A stretch of DNA of 64,000 bases from contig NZ_CP098747.1 in the NCBI RefSeq assembly GCF_023746535.1, positions 936,364-1,000,363 of the forward strand, in the 5' to 3' direction. Shown in pieces: positions 58,461 to 64,000 of the stretch. The DNA comes from Sneathiella marina. GTDB lineage: Bacteria > Pseudomonadota > Alphaproteobacteria > Sneathiellales > Sneathiellaceae. Every line of letters starts with the position of its first letter. Position 1 is the first letter of the stretch. The translations under genes and the position numbers were made by a program. The notes below the pieces were generated by a model. That model was not told the DNA's origin. It did no database searches and was given only the letters and a program-made list of their open reading frames with translations.

Positions 58461-59276
58461 TCAGTTTCCTTCAGCTTGATTAAGGAAGCGGCTGAACCAA
58501 TCCAATTGTGGCCGCAGCTTTACGACCTCGCCAACGACAATTAAGGCGGGTGGTTTAAGACCGCTTGCCGCGACGTCATGTGCCGCATTTTTCAGGTCAG
58601 TGACGACAACTTTTTGTTCTTCCGTTGTCGCTTTGAAAATAACAGCAACACTATCGTCCGGGGAGCGGCCAAACCCGATCAGGCGATCACAAATTACCTG
58701 AATATGCTTAAGCGCCATATACAGTACGATAACCGGGGAGCCCTTCGCAATATGCTCCCAATTGACATTTGGAACTTCGCCAGTTGCATCATGCCCCGTC
58801 AAAAATGTAACAGCTGAGTTTGTGTCTCGATGGGTCAACGGAATGCCGGCGTAGGCGAGCCCGCCTACACCCGATGAAATGCCGGGAATAACACGAAACG
58901 GGATATTATGTGCGGCAAGCATCAGCGCTTCTTCACCTCCGCGTCCAAAGATATAGGGGTCGCCGCCTTTGAGACGAAGTACCCTTTTACCTTCTTTTGC
59001 CAAGGTAACCAGGCGTTCGGTAATATCCTGTTGCTTCGCAGAAGGTTTTCCCCCGCGTTTTCCCGCATATTCCAATAACGTATCTGGTCCGGTCAGACGC
59101 AATATTTCTTTACCCACCAATGCATCATAGACAAGGACATCTGCTTGACGGAGGGCTTCATAAGCGTAGAGGGTCAGTAGACCTGCATCACCAGGTCCGG
59201 CACCGACCAGCCATACAGAACCCGGTTCGAAAGCCGGTATATTTTTCAAAATTCTATCCATATTTGTCTTGTACAC
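58461..59276 (-). CDS. cobA: Uroporphyrinogen-III C-methyltransferase (SUMT)
   Basis: A 271-residue enzyme starting at GTG 59276 or the ATG at 59261; no good ribosome site decides. Motifs are VGAGPGDAGLLTLYAYEALR near residue 24, RLKGGDPYIFGRGGEEA near residue 99 and TGHDATGEVPNVNWE. It adds two methyl groups to uroporphyrinogen III to give precorrin-2, the branch point for cobalamin and siroheme. First gene of the cobA-cobB-cobU-cobS unit, divergent from cbiD with a 54-bp gap. Confidence 0.93.
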   Translation of the reverse strand: MYKTNMDRILKNIPAFEPGSVWLVGAGPGDAGLLTLYAYEALRQADVLVYDALVGKEILRLTGPDTLLEYAGKRGGKPSAKQQDITERLVTLAKEGKRVLRLKGGDPYIFGRGGEEALMLAAHNIPFRVIPGISSGVGGLAYAGIPLTHRDTNSAVTFLTGHDATGEVPNVNWEHIAKGSPVIVLYMALKHIQVICDRLIGFGRSPDDSVAVIFKATTEEQKVVVTDLKNAAHDVAASGLKPPALIVVGEVVKLRPQLDWFSRFLNQAEGN

Positions 59277-59330
59277 ATGTATTTTGTCTACGCCTAGCCA
59301 TCTGTGACATGTCAGCCTATAAATAACAAT

Positions 59331-60416
59331 ATGACGGATCCGGATAAAAAAGAATTGCGCTTTGGCTGGACAACAGGTGCATGTGCTACCGCGGCTACAA
59401 AAGCGGCTTTAACAGCGTTATTTGGAGATGAATTTCCAGATCCCGTTACAATTACTTTGCCAAAAGGTCAGAAACCGGCGTTTGCACTCGCCACAGAGGA
59501 AAAAGGCTCAAATTACGCGTCCGTCAGTATTATTAAGGACGCTGGCGATGATCCTGATGTAACTCACCTTGCCCGAATAATGGTTACGGTTAAAAAATTG
59601 AATAAAGGCGCTGGCATAGTGTTTAAAGCAGGCGAGGGTGTTGGTACGGTTACGCGCGAAGGTTTGCCAATTACTGTTGGTGAACCAGCTATTAATCCTG
59701 TGCCGCGTCAAATGATGCGAGAGGTTGTATTAGAAACTGCCTTGGCCGCGAGACAGCCAGCAGATATAGAAATTGAAGTCGCAATTGAAAATGGAATTGA
59801 ATTGGCTCTAAGCACCATGAACGGTCGACTGGGCATTGTCGGCGGATTGTCGGTCCTGGGAACGACGGGTATTGTAGTCCCGTATTCCTGTGCATCCTGG
59901 ATCGCGTCGCTACATCGTGGTATTGACGTTGCCCGAGCTGCACAAGAACATCATTTGGCTGCCAGTACAGGATCAACCTCTGAAAAGGCGGTTGCGGAGC
60001 TTTATAATTTACCGGAAGTCGCTTTATTGGATATGGGGGATTTTGCCGGCGGTGTCCTGAAGTATATTCGAAAACATCCGGTGCCTAGACTGACCATTGC
60101 AGGAGGTTTCGCAAAAATCACGAAACTGGCGCAAGGACATATGGATTTACATTCCGGCCGCAGTCACGTGGATTTCGAATGGCTGTCCGATCAGATGGCA
60201 ACCCTCAAGGCATCGGCAGAGTTAGCTCATAAAGTACGAACCGCAAATACGGCGATGCAGGTCCTCGAATGGGCGCGGCAAGCAAATTTACCCTTAGCCG
60301 ACCATGTGGCGGAAAAGGCCAAAAGCACCGCTTTTGAAATTGGGGGCGGTTCCACAGCAATTGAAGTGATAATATTTGACCGTAAGGGCCAATTGGCAGG
60401 TCGAAGCAATGACTGA
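59331..60416 (+). CDS. cbiD: Cobalt-precorrin-5B C1-methyltransferase CbiD
   Basis: About 361 residues from the ATG at 59331; an earlier ATG would lie at 59304. The N-terminal FGWTTGACATAATKAAL is diagnostic of CbiD. Further motifs are AGEGVGTVTREGLPITVGEP and LGTTGIVVPYSCASWI. CbiD methylates C1 during ring contraction of the oxygen-independent pathway and is unrelated to aerobic CobF. The stop overlaps the start of cobK. Confidence 0.92.
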   Translation: MTDPDKKELRFGWTTGACATAATKAALTALFGDEFPDPVTITLPKGQKPAFALATEEKGSNYASVSIIKDAGDDPDVTHLARIMVTVKKLNKGAGIVFKAGEGVGTVTREGLPITVGEPAINPVPRQMMREVVLETALAARQPADIEIEVAIENGIELALSTMNGRLGIVGGLSVLGTTGIVVPYSCASWIASLHRGIDVARAAQEHHLAASTGSTSEKAVAELYNLPEVALLDMGDFAGGVLKYIRKHPVPRLTIAGGFAKITKLAQGHMDLHSGRSHVDFEWLSDQMATLKASAELAHKVRTANTAMQVLEWARQANLPLADHVAEKAKSTAFEIGGGSTAIEVIIFDRKGQLAGRSND

Positions 60417-61149
60417 ACAAACCCGTATTTTGCTTATCGGCGGGACCGAGGAAGCTCGTCAGTTGAATGCCATATTGGCGGATATTGAGAATGTAAACCT
60501 GGTTACATCGCTTGCTGGAAGAACAACAAACCCCGCCAAATTGCGAGGCCGCGTTGTAACTGGAGGATTTGGAGGCGCTGCTGGATTGGCCGCTTTTTTA
60601 GATCAGAACAATATTCAAAAGGTAATAGATGCTAGTCATCCCTATGCCGCCAACATTACCCATACCGCTGCTACCGTTTGTCGGGAAAAAGAGATTTCTT
60701 ATGTTCGATTCAATCGACTTCCCTGGAAAATGGAAGCAGGGGATCAATGGATACCGGTATCTTCAATCGAGCAGGCGGCCGTGGCACTAACAGATTATAT
60801 GCGTATTTTCCTTTCTGTTGGCCGGCAGGAGCTGGAATATTTTGCAAATCTGTCGGATCGCTTTTTTCTGGTTAGGAGTATTGAGAAGGTAGCGTTCGAG
60901 CCCGTTGGATCCGAGACCATTTTTATCCGCGAACGTGGTCCGTTTCAAATATCCGATGAAATCAGGTTAATGCGCCAACATCACGTGAATGTTGTCGTTA
61001 GCAAGAATAGTGGTGGTGCGACCACTTATGGCAAAATCGCCGCGGCACGATCACTTCAGCTTCCTGTTATCATGATAGATCGGCCGATATTACCGAGGAT
61101 GACGACGATGACATCTATCGAAGATATCTTATCGTCAATTGCCCCCTGA
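60409..61149 (+). CDS. cobK: Precorrin-6A reductase (CobK/CbiJ)
   Basis: About 246 residues from the ATG at 60409, whose sequence overlaps the cbiD stop (ATGACTGA). The N-terminal Rossmann-type ILLIGGTEEARQLNAIL, IDASHPYAANITHTA and the C-terminal VVSKNSGGATTYGKIAAA match the family. It reduces the macrocycle with NADPH. It ends 19 bases from the convergent cobM, with a run of nine T residues between them. Confidence 0.92.
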   Translation: MTEQTRILLIGGTEEARQLNAILADIENVNLVTSLAGRTTNPAKLRGRVVTGGFGGAAGLAAFLDQNNIQKVIDASHPYAANITHTAATVCREKEISYVRFNRLPWKMEAGDQWIPVSSIEQAAVALTDYMRIFLSVGRQELEYFANLSDRFFLVRSIEKVAFEPVGSETIFIRERGPFQISDEIRLMRQHHVNVVVSKNSGGATTYGKIAAARSLQLPVIMIDRPILPRMTTMTSIEDILSSIAP

Positions 61150-61168
61150 ATGCCGCGTTACTTTTTTT

Positions 61169-61933
61169 TTAGGCTTTGCGTTTTGGCCTTAATACATGCA
61201 CATGATTAGCATGATAGAGTGCGCTGTCTCGATAGTCTTTTGCATCCAGAACGCGCCCAACAATAATCAGCGCTGTCCGGGTAATTTTTTCTGCCCGTAC
61301 CTTTTCGCGGATATCTGACAACGTACCTCGAATGATACTTTCATCCGGCCAGCTGGCGCGAAAGACAACTGCTACGGGGCAATCCTCTCCATAATGAGGA
61401 ATAAGATCAGCTGTAACGGCCCGCAGGTTGCGAACAGACAGATGTATGGCGAGTGTGGCGCCGGATGTTCCCAATGTCGACAGGTCCTCCCGGTTGGGCA
61501 TCGCTGTCGCTTTCATTGACGTCCGCGTCAGAATAACAGTTTGACTGACCTCAGGTAGTGTAAATTCGGTTTTTAAAGCGGCGGCGGCAGCAGCAAATGC
61601 CGGCACACCGGGCGTAATGGAATAATCAATTTTCAAATCATCCAATCGGCGCATTTGCTCGCCTATGGCGCCATAAAGGCTTGGATCTCCTGAATGGACG
61701 CGCGCGACATCTAATCCCTGATCGTTGGCCTTGATCATCTCCGCAATAATTTCATCAAGTGTTAAGGGGGCCGTATCGATGATCAGCGCATCTTTTGGGG
61801 CATGAGTGAGTATTTCCACCGGCACCAACGAACCGGCATAGAGACAAACCGGAGAAGCGGCAATGAGATCACGGCCGCGAAGGGTAATGAGATCAGCCGC
61901 GCCCGGGCCGGCTCCTATAAAATAGACGGTCAT
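61169..61933 (-). CDS. cobM: Precorrin-4 C11-methyltransferase (CobM/CbiF)
   Basis: About 254 residues from the ATG at 61933, overlapping the end of the CbiG-CobJ gene (ATGA); the longer frame would duplicate that gene's C-terminal DNA in another frame. Motifs are VYFIGAGPGAADLITLRGRD, DVARVHSGDPSLYGAIGEQM and TPGVPAFAAAAA, typical of the precorrin-4 methyltransferase of the SUMT-like family. It methylates C11. Confidence 0.92.
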   Translation of the reverse strand: MTVYFIGAGPGAADLITLRGRDLIAASPVCLYAGSLVPVEILTHAPKDALIIDTAPLTLDEIIAEMIKANDQGLDVARVHSGDPSLYGAIGEQMRRLDDLKIDYSITPGVPAFAAAAAALKTEFTLPEVSQTVILTRTSMKATAMPNREDLSTLGTSGATLAIHLSVRNLRAVTADLIPHYGEDCPVAVVFRASWPDESIIRGTLSDIREKVRAEKITRTALIIVGRVLDAKDYRDSALYHANHVHVLRPKRKA

Positions 61934-63765
61934 TCTTGTGTTCCTGTTTTTAGGGTCGAAATGTCCATTTTTCCGGCATAGCCCCGTGGTGTATATACCC
62001 AACGTTTATTGCCGGAATTTGTTTCCGTAATCTGGCTTTCGCTCGACCCAACCATCACTAAAGTCAGCATATCAACTTTCTCTGGATCGAGCTCTACCAG
62101 AGGTACAAAGGATACGTTCTCTGTGTCCCGCCCTAAATTCCGTGCAATAATTACAGGTGTGCTCTTGGGACGATGGCGAAGCAGTATTTCCTTGGCGGCA
62201 TGCAGCTGGGTTCGGCGTTTAAGGGATACCGGGTTATAGAATGAAATAACAAAATCACCGGAGGCAGCGGCTTCAATCCGGCGCTCTATGACCTCCCAAG
62301 GGGTCAAGAGGTCTGAAAGGGATATGGTGCAGAAGTCGTGCCCCAACGGCGCTCCGGCTCGCGCGGCTGCCGCCTGTAAAGCTGATATGCCCGGCGTCAC
62401 CTGTATTTCAAGCCGGTCCCAGTTAGTTTGTTTCTCGCGATCGATTAGCTCAAAAACCAAAGTTGCCATAGCATATATCCCAATATCACCTGAGGATATG
62501 AGGGCAACATTCTTGCCTTCAGCTGCGAGATCAAGGGCAGCTCGTACGCGTGTTTCTTCTTCGCCCAGACCATAATCATGGCGTATCTTGCCGGCAATGC
62601 TCGTTCCGAGCAAATCCAGATAAAGACCATAGGCGACAAGATCTGTTGCTTCGGCGATGAGGGAGCTGGCCTCCGGCGTACGCCATGGATCTTGGCCCGG
62701 TCCCATGCCGATAACTGAGAGCTTGCCCTGAATGCTCCCTATCTTTTCTGAATTGAGGGGCATCGGTGCTAATGCGATTGCGGTTGTTGCTCTTTTCGAT
62801 TTGTTTTTTGCAACGATCAAGCTTCCCTTTTCGCCAGCCGCAGCGAGTGCGGCCCCTTCACTTACACCATGACAACCGACTTCCGCGAAAACAACATCAG
62901 ACGGGGTTTTGAGGCGAGGCGCTTCCTTTTCGAGTTGTTCAGCGTCAAAAAACCGAGGCGCCATGCCAAAATGTCGAGCAACGGAATGGACGGCAAATTC
63001 ATCTGATTTCACGTCAATGGAACTGACGCAGCCGACAGAAAGCGGGCTCAAATGATTTTCGTCAAGAACTGTTTTTACCAGCTCGATGAGTTCTGCCGGG
63101 TCCGTATTCCGTTCGCAGCCAACGCCTACTGAAAGTGTTTTTGGATGAAAAATAAGGGAGTGATCGTTGCCGTTCCGGCTTTTCGTCGTTATCTCAATGC
63201 TTAGCTGCCCCTCGTCCGAAAAGGGCAAGTTTGAATGCGCAATCCAATCGTGATGGCCAACAAGCTTGATTTTTCCACCGGATAACAAAGCACCCATGAA
63301 CGATTTCAAATGTTGTGGATTGGCAATTGCCAGTCCTTCAGGTGGGGAATCAAGGGCAATATCATAGTGAACATCGCTGGCCGTCGTCACGGCGGCATGC
63401 CCCTTTAGGGCAGCTGCAATTTCCTTGGCTAAATCATTTGCACCATGGTGGCCACCAAGGAGTGGTACGATATTCATACCGTCATCGGCGACGGCAACGA
63501 CGGCAGGTTCGATAAGCTTGTCTGAGAGCACCGGCGCCAAACACCGGATAAGTATCGCGGAAGCGCAAATACCGATTATGGGAGTCTTTGTTCGAAACAG
63601 TTCTTGCAGGTGTAAAGCTGTTTGCTGAAAACTGAGATCTGCTTGCTCGACACGGCCAGTTAAGCCATGAACAAGAGCTTCTGGAAAGAGAGCTTGCAAT
63701 TGGTTGGCGGTCGAGCGGCCGCTTTCGTTAAGCAGGATAATTGCAATGGGTGGATTTACTTCCAT
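61930..63765 (-). CDS. cobJ: Fusion of CbiG and precorrin-3B C17-methyltransferase CobJ
   Basis: A 611-residue fusion protein. Residues 1 to about 200 match CbiG N-terminal and central regions (IIGICASAILIRCLAPVLSDK, LLGGHHGANDLAKEIA). About 205-340 form the CbiG C-terminal (CobE-like) domain (LSVGVGCERNTDPAELIEL). From about 348 a methyltransferase begins with LSVIGMGPGQDPWRTPEA and carries VALISSGDIGIYAM and FCTISLSDLLTPWEVIERR. CbiG opens the delta-lactone and CobJ/CbiH methylates C17 with ring contraction, so the fusion joins consecutive steps. Its start overlaps the end of cobI by ten bases. Confidence 0.9.
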   Translation of the reverse strand: MEVNPPIAIILLNESGRSTANQLQALFPEALVHGLTGRVEQADLSFQQTALHLQELFRTKTPIIGICASAILIRCLAPVLSDKLIEPAVVAVADDGMNIVPLLGGHHGANDLAKEIAAALKGHAAVTTASDVHYDIALDSPPEGLAIANPQHLKSFMGALLSGGKIKLVGHHDWIAHSNLPFSDEGQLSIEITTKSRNGNDHSLIFHPKTLSVGVGCERNTDPAELIELVKTVLDENHLSPLSVGCVSSIDVKSDEFAVHSVARHFGMAPRFFDAEQLEKEAPRLKTPSDVVFAEVGCHGVSEGAALAAAGEKGSLIVAKNKSKRATTAIALAPMPLNSEKIGSIQGKLSVIGMGPGQDPWRTPEASSLIAEATDLVAYGLYLDLLGTSIAGKIRHDYGLGEEETRVRAALDLAAEGKNVALISSGDIGIYAMATLVFELIDREKQTNWDRLEIQVTPGISALQAAAARAGAPLGHDFCTISLSDLLTPWEVIERRIEAAASGDFVISFYNPVSLKRRTQLHAAKEILLRHRPKSTPVIIARNLGRDTENVSFVPLVELDPEKVDMLTLVMVGSSESQITETNSGNKRWVYTPRGYAGKMDISTLKTGTQE

Positions 63766-64000
63766 GCTTGCCCCCGTTTGTGAATGAGGATCATAGAAAA
63801 ATACGGTGCCGCATTGGCGGCAACTTCTCGCAAGGGCAGAATTTTCTGGTTATCCATTGTGGCGCGCTCAATGTATCGGGCATTTTCTTCCAACCCCAGT
63901 TCTACAATAAGGTCTCTAACTCGCTCGAAATGGCGGCCAACTTTCATGATTGCTGCGCTGTCTGTCGCGTTTAATTGGGCTGCAAGAGCATCCGAGGGCA
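63756..64000 (-). CDS. cobI: Precorrin-2 C20-methyltransferase (CobI/CbiL), C-terminal part
   Basis: The frame is open to the window edge, so about 81 C-terminal residues are present. The stretch AAIMKVGRHFERVRDLIVEL and the following YIERATMDNQKILPLRE match the end of CobI/CbiL. It methylates precorrin-2 or cobalt-factor II at C20, feeding the next step. It is translationally coupled to the CbiG-CobJ gene by overlap. Confidence 0.85.
   Translation of the reverse strand, partial: PSDALAAQLNATDSAAIMKVGRHFERVRDLIVELGLEENARYIERATMDNQKILPLREVAANAAPYFSMILIHKRGQAWK

Overview
The window looks like chromosomal DNA of an alphaproteobacterium, possibly a marine Sneathiella/Rhodospirillales-type organism. 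That placement is inferred from gene content: a Liv transporter beside acs, a transporter-fused sensor kinase, an OlsB remnant, cytochrome-fused PuuD, and an RTX protein with its own type I exporter. No rRNA or tRNA gene, insertion sequence, integrase or CRISPR array was recognised.

Layout. (1) 1-10137, + strand: the end of a branched-chain amino-acid-type binding protein, a hairpin, then livHMGF, acetyl-CoA synthetase, and a two-component system (CheY-like regulator, small two-helix membrane protein, SSS-transporter/histidine kinase) that resembles the acetate-sensing CrbS family. (2) 10160-18809: a miscellany with YtoQ, a TauE/SafE permease, an MDR oxidoreductase, an FAH-family enzyme, a class-C-type serine hydrolase, two VOC proteins and a LysE exporter. 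It also holds an acyltransferase gene broken by an internal deletion and an orphan pair of membrane proteins. (3) 19002-20402: a secreted protein and a divergent MarR regulator with a four-cysteine tail, separated by a 19-bp palindrome that recurs as a degraded copy at the regulator's start. (4) 20466-41141: a purine catabolism island. Adenine deaminase, xanthine dehydrogenase with XdhC and a cysteine desulfurase, PuuD, UraH, UraD, PuuE, allantoicase and ureidoglycolate lyase together give a route from adenine/hypoxanthine/xanthine through urate and allantoin to glyoxylate and urea. Uptake would be by a BMP-type nucleoside ABC transporter and an NCS2 permease, and control by GntR- and LysR-type regulators.

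(5) 41136-46623: a GNAT protein, an MMPL/RND permease and the helicase HrpB. (6) 46638-55805: a type I secretion locus with one HlyD adaptor and two different ABC exporters, divergent from a 1179-residue RTX/cadherin-like protein. The RTX repeat array shows recent segmental duplication at the DNA level. No TolC-type outer-membrane partner is in the window. (7) 55816-64000: cobalamin biosynthesis genes cobS, cobU, cobB, cobA, then divergent cbiD-cobK, then cobM, a CbiG-CobJ fusion and the end of cobI. CbiD and CbiG, hallmarks of the oxygen-independent route, sit among Cob-named enzymes.

By eye, the DNA from roughly 38 kb onward and the pair at 16.9-18.8 kb look less GC-rich than 12-16 kb and 19-31 kb; I did not compute this. 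Start codons were moved inward where a Shine-Dalgarno motif, a stop/start overlap or family length favoured it. All functions are inferred from recognisable sequence motifs and gene order, not from database searches.
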